NCBI RefSeq assembly: GCF_910596095.1
Contig: NC_056551.1
Span: forward strand, 15,951,501 to 16,015,500
Direction of reading: 5' to 3'
DNA from: Thunnus maccoyii
Lineage: Eukaryota > Chordata > Actinopteri > Scombriformes > Scombridae
DNA length: 64,000 bases
A program made the position numbers and the translations under genes. Positions 23,991 to 37,300 of this stretch are shown piece after piece. Position 1 is the stretch's first letter; every line of letters starts with the position of its first letter. The notes beneath the pieces were generated by a model. It did not search any database. It had not been told where the DNA came from and saw nothing but the letters and a program-made list of their open reading frames with translations.

Positions 23991-25147
23991 TGCAAAAATT
24001 GCAGCGTTTCTAATTGAATGGAAAATTGTGCATGCAAAATGACACTCACCTGTTTAACAGGATACTGCACTACGTTCTCCTAAAGTGACTGGTTTCCCCG
24101 CCTTCCACCTGATCGTTGTGACTCCTGTGTACATCTGTCCCAGTGTGAGCAGATTCTGTGCTCTCGCCTCAAAATGAATGGAAAACCTTTTGGAAGATGA
24201 CCCAACACTTCAGGGATCCTGCTCCATCCAATCATCCAATCACAGCATCGAGATGAGGGTGTGGAAGACGAGGATCTCTCCCTGGATGTCTTGTTAGGCC
24301 CCTGTACATCCATCGCACCTTTTTACAAATAAAATAATCATAAAACAATAACACGGATAATCACTTGAGTGGCATGAAAGTGTGAAAGTGAGTTGGGGGA
24401 AACAATTATTAAAGAAGAGTTTAGGTTTGTGTGCAGGACATGTTGTGGCAAGCCATCATCCATTCACACCGATTGGCAATGATGCAACAAACCGATGGTG
24501 CCTGACGGAAAATCGGCAGTAAACAACTGATGCAACAGTCCAGAAAATCACTTCTGATTCAATTCAGTGTAACAATGAGCAAAGTGTTACGTGAGGCTGA
24601 CATGTTTCAAGTTGAGACATCTGTGGTTTTGCACTGAATCTAACGTACAGAACAAAGACATTTCACCACTGACAACCACAGATTACCTCATGTCTAGATT
24701 CACTGGTGCAACTTGAGTTTTATTGTTTTTTCCTTGTGTGAATCATCTACAGGTAGGTTGTTTTTGAGGATTATTAAGTGACCTTTCAGGTGACCTTTGA
24801 CCTTTTAGTCATCAGCCTTATACATTGACCAAAACACCATTAAATAATGTTAACATACATCTATAAACTTGTTACAGTAAAGGTTTTTTGATTATTTTAT
24901 CATTCATCATGTTCATTTCTCTACCACGTGTTGTATTTTTGGTGTTGCAGTGTGTTATTCTGTGTGTGTTTCGGGCTGTTTGAACAGACAGGCCGTCTCT
25001 TGAAACTCGACCCAGCCTTGTTTACCTCTGTGTGTCTGTCTCTGAACTTGTTTGTATTGGTGTCAGGTTCACAGGAGATGTGTCTCTCTCCTGTAAGGTG
25101 GAAGATTCTCAGAGGTTTGCTAAATTCTGCATCTGAGCAGAAACACA

Positions 25148-25185
<38 letters not shown>

Positions 25186-28100
25186 GCAGCAGCACACTGC
25201 TGCTTTTGTCCAAACAGGCCCATTTCAAAGATCACTGAAGCCTCTTGAAGTTTTAATGTCAAATTACCAGGTGTATTAATTGAACATGATATTTGCAGAT
25301 TAGCATTAAAAATTCCTTTTCTGACATAAACACTAGTACAAAGATTCAAATTGTTATTTTGTTCATTGTGGGGCATCTTGTCAGTTGATTATCCTGCATA
25401 AAGGACCAGTCCAGGACCAGGCCAAGACAATTGCATGGAATATCTACCGGTATTTTATTAACAATTTGGTCTGTTCTCCTTTAGTTGTGTCTTACGGCTG
25501 TGTTGCATGGCTTGTGTGTTACCATTCTACTAACCCGTAACTCCATCTTTTAACAATTTATCAAGAACAACACAATGATTTTATTTATTTATTGTATTTT
25601 ATTTATGTCTACTGTTTATTGCTGCTTTGCATGTCTGCATGTATTAAGAGATGGTTATGGTCAGTATTGCTTTGGGTGTGTTTTGTTGCTTTGTGTTGTT
25701 CGCATGGCTATATGTGAAGAAATGGTGTTTGTTGTTGCCGTATTACTGTACTGATGTTTTGCTGTTTCTTGTTGCTCTGCATGGTTTGTCTTCTGTCTTG
25801 ACAATTCTTCTTTTGTTGCTGCTGTCTTTATGGCATCTTGTTGTCTTTGTTCTGTAAATTTTATCACTTTATAGGTTTCAAAACATCTCGCCAATGTGTG
25901 TTGTCCTTAATAAATTAAATAAATTAAATGAAAGGGATTTGATCAAACTTAATATTGAAAATAAACAGGCCTAAATATATGCAAAGTATACATTCACTTG
26001 AATGGGAAAGTGGTCTCAGACATTAGGACCCTACTGTATATACATCTGTACAAGTAAAGATATAATCACATTTGCATAGTAATAAATTCTGTTGTCTTTT
26101 CATACTGTAGACAATACAGTTTTATTTTTACTGCTGTTCCTTTGTAGGCAATGACTGGGTGTGAGATAGAGAGAGGTCCACCAACAAATAGCAAACTACA
26201 AAGTCAATAAAATACAGACCATAAATGAGCTTAAAAGTTCAAACAATAAAACACAAATTATTCAACTGATAACAGAGAGGAAAGATATAAATATATCTTC
26301 AGGATTGTAAAAGTGAATTATTACATATAGATGGCCAGTTGTATGAAAAACAGCATTTGCAAATGATGTTTGTGCTATTCCTGCATGAATTACATCAGAT
26401 CCTGGAAATTCGCTGGTTCTTAATTGTTGTTTTTTTTTAACTGAAATTTACATTGACATATAATAAACTGCAAGCACTGCATGCAACCAGACACGTGCAC
26501 ATCAAAACGTGGAAGCAGAAAAAGGAGAAGTAAAATATGTTAGTTTCTCAATTTAGGTTGTGGTCTACTTCGTTTCGTTAAATCAGTTGATTAAAACTGA
26601 ATAATCCAACAAAACATATGAACAAATACCTATAAAATACCCTGAAAATGGCTTTTTTTAATCTACACAATCCTGAAGGTTAGAATAAAAATTGTTAAAA
26701 CTGAGTGAAAAACAGAGTCATTTAGAGTCACCTACATTATATTTATATAAAAGGTGTTCAGGTTCAGTGAAGCATTGTAAACATCATGAGAGAAACACTG
26801 CAAAGAACCACAGAACCAGTCAGCCCCGTTTGGTCATATTTATTATTTTACATTTCATCCGAGTACTCTTGATAGAAAGCAGAAGGAAAAGAGTGTCACT
26901 CACACATAATGTAGTTTCGAGCAGCAAAAAAACATACAATCAGACAAGTGGGAAACAGACATCAACAGTATATAACTATGTTATGTGCGGACATCCCAGC
27001 AGTACCATACAGATCCATTACAAAACGACTTTTTTTTTGTCCTACTGCCACCCACTAACTAAAGATTTCTCTTGTAAACTTGTGAATGGCTAAATGTTTT
27101 TACAGTTTTAGTCAGAAGCCATCTGTTTCCAGGCTGATCCCGGTAAAGACAACAAGGGCTTTTACATCTGTGCTAACGTTTAATCTCCATTTTTCGAACA
27201 GAAATCTCTCAAAAGATAAATATCATGGGCTGTAAATATGACCCATGCAAAGAATCCGCTGTAAACACATACAGGGGTTGTAGCACTAAATAGCCAAAGT
27301 GTTGTTGTTGTTGTTTTTTTTGATTCTGACATGACATCAGAAGATCTCCCAACCAAAGGAGCTCGGCCCGCAGCTTTGACACATTCACCGTCTACCACGT
27401 TTTATCCTCCTCAGCTCTTCTTCGTGCAAACTTTCAAACCTCTCTTGTCCATCTCTGCCTCTACATCTCGTCAGTTTATAGGCTGACCTCCCATCTTTTT
27501 TTTTTCCCCCCCCAACCTTAAAAGGAAAAAACATCTCAAAATTCATGATAGGTCTTGACATTAAACATGCTACTATAATATAAAAACTGTTCTTCTTTTA
27601 CAGGCAATGTTCTCAGTAACTCTCTCAGTGATTGAAAGCCGATGTGAGATAATTAATTTACATTATAAAGTAGGAAATATGGAGAGAAAAAAAGGGCAAA
27701 GTCATTATATTTGATTTAGATCAAGGTACCAGACTTAAAAAAAATTGTAAACAAAAATGTAATTGGATAGGTCACAGCAAGCAGATGCAGCTGATAATTT
27801 AACTGTAAGAATATGGCATTTTATTCCAACAAAAACCATCATCCCCATTGTCCAGTAGCTTTTTAGACCACTATAATTCAGCTTCAGTGGATCCGAGTTA
27901 ATAAAGTTCATGTTTTTCCTTGTGAAGTCGAGCAGCAGAAGTAAACAGTCTTCAGGGAGTGGGAGTGGAGAACTTGCAGCTGCTATAATCCTGCAAAGAG
28001 ACCCTGGTGGTTTTCTTGATAGTGTTCCAGGCTTTTCGGCTCGTTAGGAGTGTTTAGGTAGGAAATGTGAAGGCAGCAGTCGAGTCATTCGGGTCACGTG

Positions 28101-28316
28101 TTGCTCGGAGTGTTCACATCTAGGTAGTAGTGCGTGATTTGGTTTTCGGGGTGGAGTGGTCACACGTTGCGGTTGAGGATGTTGGCAAAAAGGTGCGTCA
28201 CTGCCAGGAGTGGTCAGTTGGGTAAACAAGGGTCAGCTTAGGGACCGCTTCAGTCAGATATGTCGACGTTACATCGTGATGATTCCTAGCTGAGACGCGG
28301 TGACGTTACGGTGTTT
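23991..28316. other. Intergenic region and probable sapcd2 3' UTR
   Basis: 24060-24320 is moderately GC-rich with an open minus frame of unknown meaning. A (CA)n tract lies at 25150-25182. The remainder is AT-rich with no exon recognised. The sapcd2 3' UTR should begin at 28316 and run leftward; minus-strand AATAAA-type signals appear (for example opposite TTTATT at about 26838), but the true end is not determined. Confidence 0.5.
25150..25182. repeat. (CA)n microsatellite
   Basis: About 33 bases of uninterrupted CA. Confidence 0.95.
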
Positions 28317-31300
28317 TCAGATGAAGGTGGAATCCATGGCGCTGGTGTCTTGAACGCTGCGGGCACGAGCCTCGAAAAGCTGTTTTATCAAGGCCGACTT
28401 CTCCTGCTCCAGCTGGGCGATCCGCTCGCTCCTCTCTGTCACCTCCTTGATGGAGAGAAAGAAAAGGATTGAAGTGAGTGACACCCCCAAACTCCAAACA
28501 GCTTACAGTGACTGACTATTGGGGGCTTGGCGATATATATATATATATAGACTATGTTAAACCTGTGTGAGAAGTCGGTTCTGGTCCTTCAGTCTCTGGA
28601 TGGCTTGTGGAGGTGCTGGAGGTGGAGGCTGGGAGCTTGTGGAGAGCGCTGCTGTCTGAGCGCCGCCAGAAGGAAATGACTGCTGGGAAACAAAGAGGAA
28701 GTGTTAAAGGAAAACTCCACCACAGATATATTGTTATATATTATCGATACTGTTTTCTGGAAGTTGCTTTGTCAAGTAGTGACATCATTTACATGTCTAG
28801 TACGCCCCGCCCGCTTCCCATAACCTGCTTTCTCTATTTCAGCTTCAGTTAGTAATAACCGATTTTTGTGAGAGAGGGGGATTCGATTAGATCACTACTA
28901 AAGACTCCTGCTGGTGGTGACGTGTAATGCGAGCTGGGCGATGCTCGGTTTTGGCTCGACTTGTTTCCAACATAGCGGCCGGGTCACAAACTTTCTCATA
29001 TTACAGCTAAACAGTTCATTAAAATATGTTTCTGAAAACATTTGAGGCAAGAAACAGGCAATGCAGTAACAGAATCTTGATTCATATTCGATCAGCAATG
29101 CCTAGTTTTACTCCTCCTTGGTTCTGGCTAATGGCTAATGGCTAATCGTTAACCCCCCACGGCGCTCATTGAAATCGATCGCTTTTTCTACCAATAAACC
29201 ACTGCTTCATGATGCCAGATGACCCAGTTGACTTGATGGAAAGGGCGGATTCAAATGTTCTGCATCCAAGAAACCGAGTAAGCAAGCAAGCCATTTCCCT
29301 GGATGCTATTTTGAGAAACGTGCATTCAGCTTTGAGTCACACAAATTTTCCGATGATAAGCAATAAAAAAAGTTACACTTCTGCCCTCAACGACATACTG
29401 AAAACATTTTGTTGAGGACTTGGCGATGTCAGCATTTTTACATTGTACTTTTGGTTTCACAATTAAAAATGACAATGCATCATTATACGTTACTGGTTAC
29501 AGCAAATGAATCCGTGAAAAGGCCGCTTGATCAGAGAATCACTTAATGTAACAATCTACTGAATAATAAGCATACTAGTGTTGGTTTGTGGTTGTTTTTG
29601 AGCAACTGTGTTAGGGTTTTTTTTTTTTTTTTTGATGATGAAATGTTTCAAAATATGGGTAAGAGTTTCCTGTAGAGCAGACATCAATACAATCAGGTCA
29701 CACTCCTGTTACATTCCAGCGGGGGGGTGCTGCACTGATTATTACACAGCTGTTACAATGGATCATAATAATGACACAGTGACACAGCAAAATATCAAAA
29801 CATCCATAAAAACTTCTGCAGCTGTTGTCCGTCTACACGCTCAGTATGAATCATCCCAACATTCACACTTAACGAGCAGGTAGTTGAACGCTAGCACCTC
29901 ATTTATATTAAGAATTAGATTGTCTTTACATATCATGAGACATTAAGGAATACTTGACTTTTCTTAGATCTTATTAGAATCACATAAAAACACTGAATCT
30001 ATGGGCAGTTAACACTCACCATCCCAGAGCAGGAAATAAGGTCATTAAGGCAGCGGTTGACTTCTTGCAGTTTAGGAATAAGAACATTCATGCGACTCTG
30101 ATTGGCTTCTGTGAGAAAATCCTGAAAAGGAGACAAAAATATATGACATTTAAGAAAGTAGTAGAAAGTATTTGCAAAACACACCGTATCACCTTAACCT
30201 GCGGCTAGTTCTCCACTTAGCAATCATTTCCCAGAATGACAACCTGCACTGGAGGCATTTTGAAAAGTGTGGCCAGTCAGCAGGAAGCCCAAACAACTAC
30301 TTACTTTTATTTAAAATAATATTTTAATGACAGGACATGAACTTACTGCATTCAGCCATGTCAAAAGAAAAGTTTACATTGTAAGGTTTCCCTTATTGTT
30401 TCTTAACAAGGGAGAAATGATCTTCTCTATACTTGAAAAATCTTCATCTGAAACCTCCAGTTCATACTGGAAGCAAAACCGTGACAGATTACTGAGGCTA
30501 CCGTGGGGGGGAAATGTCTTTTCTACCACAAGGAATTTTACCCTTTTTTATAATTAAAAAAAACAACAACTATAAAATATATAAAAGTCTATAAAGAAGC
30601 CCACCAAACTATAAATCTGTCCCAACAAATTTAAATAGACGTTGTTTTTGTTGTTTACTGTTTGATTAGGAAACACAGGAAAACTCAAAAATATGTGCTT
30701 CTACAGTTGGATGTTTGAGCGTCACTGTGCAGGATGATGTATGTGCAGTTTTACACTTGAAGGCTGTTTTCACTTCATCTTGCTGAAAGCGGAAGGTTTC
30801 TCTTTGGTCACTGAAAATCAGATTTTAAGGGGCGGGCCTACAAGCAGGATTTGTGACATCACAAATAGTTTGGAGCCAATCGTGGTCCTATATGCAACTT
30901 ACACAAATGTGATGTGGAAACTCGAAGCCTCCAGAGCACAAAACACTGAGAATGGACTTTACAGTGAAGTAGGAGACATCTAGTGTCTTTAATGAGGAAG
31001 AAGGAATAGATGCCATTTTGAGGATTTTAACAAAATAATTTTAGCTTTTTTTTGTGGAAAGACCATATCAGACATAAACTAGTATTTTATATACATCTTA
31101 AAACATGTCAGGAGGTGATCTTTAAGTTTTAGACTAAGACTAATGTTTTGAAAGTCTTCTCATGATGTGATATTGTCTACATTATATCAATAAAAAACTA
31201 TATCACCAAATAACAGAACACAACAGGTTGCATCTCAGACAGCTTTTTAACTGTGTGTTACAGCGGATGGTTTCTGCATATTAAAACACAGACCAGTGCA

Positions 31301-34300
31301 TATACTGACCGTGCAGTGGGAGTTCTGGCCGACCTGCCGCTGTCTCTCTGTTACATTGTGGATTTGGCCCTGGTACCAATCCCGGGCCCGCTCCACCACC
31401 TCCAGGCCCGCCAGCAGGGAGTCCTTCTCCTGCTCCAGCTCTTTCATTTGCTTCAACTGTGAGAGTTGAAAAGGACGGCATGTTGTAGGAGAGTTAAAAG
31501 GAGGGGGGGGCACAGGAAAAGGGTGAAAGACAAGAAATTGGCTTAGAACAGAAAAGTCACTTTCTGTACGGATTTCACAGACACGACTGAAATAAAACAT
31601 TTAACTTCCATATTTCCCACGCCGTCACTGAGAGAGCTTTTAGATTGCTGCCAAGATTAAATCTAATCATTGATTCTGGGCCGCCGGCAGTCTACGCGGT
31701 AGACAAACTCCCATCTTTTCACGAGGGCATCTGCAGCAAACTCTTTTGTGCTGGCGGAGACAATGGCGCCGTACCAATTGTGCCGGACTCTCTCCGATCC
31801 TGAACAATGTTTAGAGGAGCAATCAGTCCAGCGTCATGGCAACTGCGCAGCAACCTAAGAATGGGGTAAACAGCGGACCCACTTCAACTATGGCCACCCC
31901 AGTGTGTGTCTATGTGTGAAAGAGACAGAGGGAGAGATGTGTGAGAGAAAATGTGTGTGTGTGTGTATATGTGTGTGTGTATGTGTGTGTGCACCCCGGC
32001 AAGGCTGCAATGAGTTGTGCTGACCAGGCTGTCCATGCGGCACACTGCCACAGTCCAGGCCTCATCGCTGGCATTCAGCCACCTGGTGTGTCATCTTTCT
32101 ATCCACCCGTTCCTCTCATCCTGTCCCCGGGTTGAAGCTCATTACATTCCTTCGATCATCGCTCATTGATGTTTAAAATAGCCACAAAGTCACACGGGGA
32201 AGCATGTCGCAACACAGAGGAGAAGGGACGTTAAGAGGCCAACATCGAACCCTGTTTACCATATTTGTGCTCTTTCCCACAGAGCCAGAGGAGAGAGTGC
32301 ACACAGAGGAAGGGGGTGTGGGGTGGGGGGGAGGTTAGGGGAAGAGGAGGGGGGTAGGGTCCGTGTCTAGAATGAAGCATGACCTAGTGTCAGGCTGTGT
32401 GAATGTGCGGAGGGCCACGGGCAGGCAAACCCATCGGTTTGAAAATGAAAAGGAAAACACACACAGAGAGAGGGGGAGCAGAACAGCGAATGGCTAAAAG
32501 GTTACGGAAAAGTCTGTGTACATATGTTTGTGCGAGCCCCGCACACATGTCCCCGCTGACTGAACGAGCAGGCGTGAATACACACGACGCACATACAATA
32601 ACATGACACCCGGTGCACAAGCTGTTTGGTTAAAAACACAAAGAACAACTTCATACAAAAGCATCACAGAACAGTGTGTTCAAAACCTTGAAGCGCAACA
32701 ATACAACAGCAGGTCAGAGGCAATAAACAAAGCCTGAAGTCTCAAAAACAGTTAACAGTAACAGTTTAAGGACAACAAATAGTTTATTAATCGATCGACA
32801 GAATATTAATCGGCAACTATTTTTGACGATTGATTCATTGTTTTGAGTAGTTTTTTAAGAAACAACTTTGATAGCAGCTTCTCAAATGTGAATATTTTCT
32901 GATTTATTTATCTTTCTCTGATAATAAACTGAAAATCTTTGGCTTTTGGTGTTGGTCAGGACAAAAGAAGACATTTGAGGACGTCACATTGGACTTTGGG
33001 AAACAGCAATCGATTTTTTTTTTTTTTTAACCATTTTCCGATATTTTATAGCCCACACGACTAATCAACTAATCAATACATTCATTTTAAAATGAATATA
33101 AACAGAGAAAAGCAGCACATGCACACATTCAGAAAACTCAAACTAGTGAATGTTTGGCATTCCTGCTTGATAAATGACTTTAAGTTGTCAATTAAGTTCT
33201 GCCGATCAACTAATCGGTTACTTATTTCAGCAGTAGTCCGAACCTGGAAGCTCTACAGTACCAAAGCAGGTTTGAACCAACAAACAAGCCCAGAAGTTTT
33301 ATCATAACTGTTTATCTCCACTGTTTGTCTTTACTGTCACAATCAAATATCACTCTAACCTGACGCACATCTTCCAATCCTGAAACAGACTCCTTCATCC
33401 AACAGACAGACTTTAATCTCCTCAGTCTTCTACAAACATCTCTCCCTGTCTTCCTCCGTCTTTCTCTCCCTCTCGTCTTACTCACCCAGAGGAAAAACTG
33501 CAGGGCCTTGCTGCTGTAGAGACTACTGCTGAGGGGGATGAAGACAGTAGTGTAAGCGGCCCAGACCGCCGTCCAGGCTGGGCCGGGCCGGCCGAGCGAG
33601 TCCTCTACTTCTACCAGGCCCCTGGGCCCGACCCGGCTCACTACCATCAGGGCAGCAGCGGGCCAAGTCGGCCTGGGTGGGAGGGACAGAGGGAAGGGGG
33701 GGGAGGAGGAGGAGAGGGGCAGGGAGGGAGGGAGGGAGAAGGAGGGGAGTCGGTCAGTCAGCCTCTCCAGACACAGAGGCCGAGGGGAAAAAGACAGAGA
33801 CGGCGACACAAACAGGGAGAGAAAGAGGGAGAGGAGGCAAGCTGGAGAGAGTGAGAAATGGTGAGGCAGAGGGAGAGACGGAGAGTGAAAGCAGGCATGA
33901 GACCCGGACCGGAGGGTGGGAGGGGCAGAGTGAGGGGGGGGAGGCAGGGGGCAGAGGGATGGGAGGGGAATGTGGTGGCCAATAGAAAGTGAAATGGAGC
34001 TTGAACTAGAAAACTTTTTCATACTGTCCCAGCAGTTCCACTGTTTACTTTTCTGCAAAAATATGCAAAGATTTATTTTCTTGAAGTCTCGAATCTCAGT
34101 TCTGATCCAATCAGACTTCAGATCATCAAGGTCCAGGCAGAACTCTTTCTTTCTGACAGATTTTACCACTGATCCTCCGCTCCTTTACCCAACTCAACAC
34201 AACTAAAATCATGAAAGTTATCAAAGAAAAATCTAAAAAGTAAGACTCTGCACCCACTGGGAAATCTCCACTCCACCATCCATCTTTACTCACATACTAA

Positions 34301-37300
34301 AAGTACTTACAACTGGGGCACAGTTACAAAAAAAACATACTTTCAGGGCTGCAACTTGAAGAGTATTTTAATACTTAAAGAGTTTTAAGGCGATATATTT
34401 AAACATATTAAATTAAATTGGTGACTAATATAAATTGTTTGGGCCAAAATCTGAAGATATCCAAAACTACTGCTGACATACAAGATAAAGAAAAACAACA
34501 AATCCTCACATTTGAGAAGCTGGAACCAGCGACGTTTTGGCATTTTTGCTTGAAAAATGATTAAACAATTAATCAATTATCAAAATTGATGCTGATTAAT
34601 GTTTTTCTGTCAGTCAACTAATCAGTTCATCTAGAGCTGCAACAATTTGTCGATTAGTTGATCCACAGAAAATTAATCAGCAACTATTTCAATAATGGAA
34701 TAACTGTTTTCGTCTTTTTTTAAGCCAAAATGCCAAACACTCGCTGCTAGTTTTATGCTTTTTTATGTCATAAATGGCAGTAAACTGAATATCTTTGGGT
34801 TGTGGACTGTTGGTTGGACAAAACAAGACAAGACACGTCAACTTGGGCAAAATTGGGGAATTTTAACAGCCAATTTTCAATATTTACTGACATTTTAAAT
34901 ACCAAACAACTAATTGATGAAGTAATTGGCGGATTAATCGATAATGAAATAATTAGTTGAAGCCCTAAATTAATCACTCTACATATTTTAACTACAAGAA
35001 ATAAAACAACTCAAGAAAAGTCTGACAACTTGAACAATCACACTGTTGGCAAAAAAAAGCCTCAGATACAACCACCATCTGCCTTATTTGACTGAAGAGT
35101 TCATTGTAATACAGTGAAAATAAATGATTTATCCCAACAGACGCAGTAATAGAGCGCACATATTTCTACCATGTTCTGAAGTTTGTGCATTTGTGCAGAC
35201 CTAAACCAAAAGCTACAGCGACACCTTTAATATTAAAATCAGCCACACGTTTATTTGAGCTTCACTTCTCGCTGGGTTCTTCCCACAGACAGAGAAGTGA
35301 TATCTCAGAGGAAGTGGGTTTGAAATGGCGAGCGAAGCTGTCTAGTAGCAAAAAGCAGCCCTAACCCGGTTTGTTGAGCGAAAGGTTATGAATGGAAAAC
35401 TAAATGTAAACATCACTGTGTACGTGTGTGTATATATACCAACCATTCCGTAATCCACTCCGTTAGATATGGTATGCCGCCTCTGCTCGTCCCGACTACG
35501 CCCGTGTCGCCTGGAGCCACCTGTAAATCCTGTTGCTGACTCGCTCTGAGATCTTGGTAAACCTGATTTCACAACACCTAGACACAAAGCAGACAGATGT
35601 AATTAATTTCAACAGTGCGCTGGAATGCACTCTGTATTATCTGCAGCTTTATTTCTTGCCAGCTGAACATAACTGTGTTAACGGCATGTTGAAATCTACT
35701 AAAACACATTTATCAGTGAACAAGTGAACAAAATGTATTGTGCTGGATGCTTTCTGATGTTTACACTCTAACTTAGTTCAGTTAGGTGCTTCTAAATTAA
35801 CCCCTGAAATCATAAATATAAAAAAAAAATTACACATTATACACATCTAAAGACAAACACTAAGAAAGAAAACCAATAAAACTACAGACAGAACATTATT
35901 TTGGTTTGATAATGCGTTTGGGCTGCCAGTGTGAACCACAGGAGGGAGCTCTGCTCTGCTGGATTACTTTCATTACAAGGTCCACACTGAACTCAACACT
36001 TAGTGACACTGTAACAAATGTAGTGATACAGTGATAGAAAACACTGATTCTTCTACCATGTTCTGAACGTTGTGCTTTAGTACAGATGTAAACCTGTACA
36101 AACCAGTAGGAAACCTGTTAACTGTGCAACTAATCAGGGTCTCCTTTATTTGATGACTTGACTGAGGATGAGTTCAGTGATGCCAAAGGAAATATGTAAA
36201 GTATATGAGCTCTAAAAATTACACTGTAGAGATATCTCACTGGATAACCTCCCAGAATTAATGTGATTTCCAATAGTAGCAAGAGAGATGAATGAACAGT
36301 GAGTAAGAAATCTTTTTCTTTCTTTATTTATGTTTCTATTTAGGTATGTAATATCATTCCTGTTGATTATTATTGTTCCTATTTTTACTGTTGTCACTGT
36401 CATTGTTATTATTGTTACTACTGTATTATCAGTCATTCACAATGTAGGTTTCTGTAAACATAGTTTATTGCTGTCAAAAATTAATACAATTGTGATCACA
36501 AAAAAAACATTTGAGGGGAGAAAATATCACCTCTACCACTGTTTAAACCAAGTTTCCCAAAAAGTGATTATAATACAATCTTCCACAGAGAGTGTGTGTA
36601 AGTGTAACATTATGGTAAATAGTTTTAAGACAGTTTTCAGTTGCACCTTTGACGACCAAGAAAAAGGTTTCTCTGCCTGTTCTCCTTCAACTCCTCTTTT
36701 CATCACGTGGGTGTCTGTTTTGCCTCCATCAGGAAGGCTCTGGCTTTGAATCTCTTTCCTGCACCTTTTCTGTGTGAATTAACATGTTCTGGCCACGTTT
36801 CTAAGCATTTCTTCTCACTTTCCATAAACACGCAGCCCTGATGACGTGAAACTTGCGTTCCAAGCCCTTCCAAATTGATTGTGCAAACTTGGCAAAGTGT
36901 CTCAGTGACTGTTTTCTCTGGTATTTTATCCTCAGTATTTCCCTTTTAGTTGCGCTGAGCTGTGTTATCATTATCAGATTTTTAGATGCAAGTGCACGCA
37001 TCACCACCGCTGTAAACCTTTCCCAAAACCAAGATAAAGTCAAAGTCAGAGTGAGTAGCACCACTTTGTGCTGATGTCCAGGGTGTTGGGCAGAATTTCA
37101 CCACTGCCGTGATTCAGTGAGCCCTGGCCCGCCTGCTGTAATCTGGACTAATCCAGCGGGGTTTGGCTGCATGTGAGAGATTACAGCACGGACACTGCTG
37201 GTCTGTCTGTCTGTCTACTAAGTGGACAAAAGTATGTGGCCGCCCGGACAAAGAGTGGACATAAACATTACACTCAAATGTGATTTTTGGATACAGAACC

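Larger units (their letters stand above)
31457..35443. other. sapcd2 intron 2
   Basis: Besides the MITE copies and the exon-like block, it holds a GC-richer stretch at 31640-31900, a (TG)-rich tract at 31950-31990, and a strongly purine-rich plus strand at 33670-33965 (GGGAGGGAGGGAG, GAGAGAGAG). The rest is unremarkable. Confidence 0.6.

Noticed and set aside
24080-24313. 77-codon minus frame in the unit 3 flank
   Set aside because: No domain, no paralogous copy in units 1 and 2, and no clear splice sites; left as unassigned.
33312-34169. 285-codon minus frame
   Set aside because: Its low-complexity Ser/Pro/Leu stretch comes from the pyrimidine-rich tract; only the 33672-33486 part has exon-like borders.
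36700-36800. SINE-like piece in sapcd2 intron 1
   Set aside because: Only the CTGTGTGAATTAACATGTTC word resembles a known fish repeat; too short to call as a feature.
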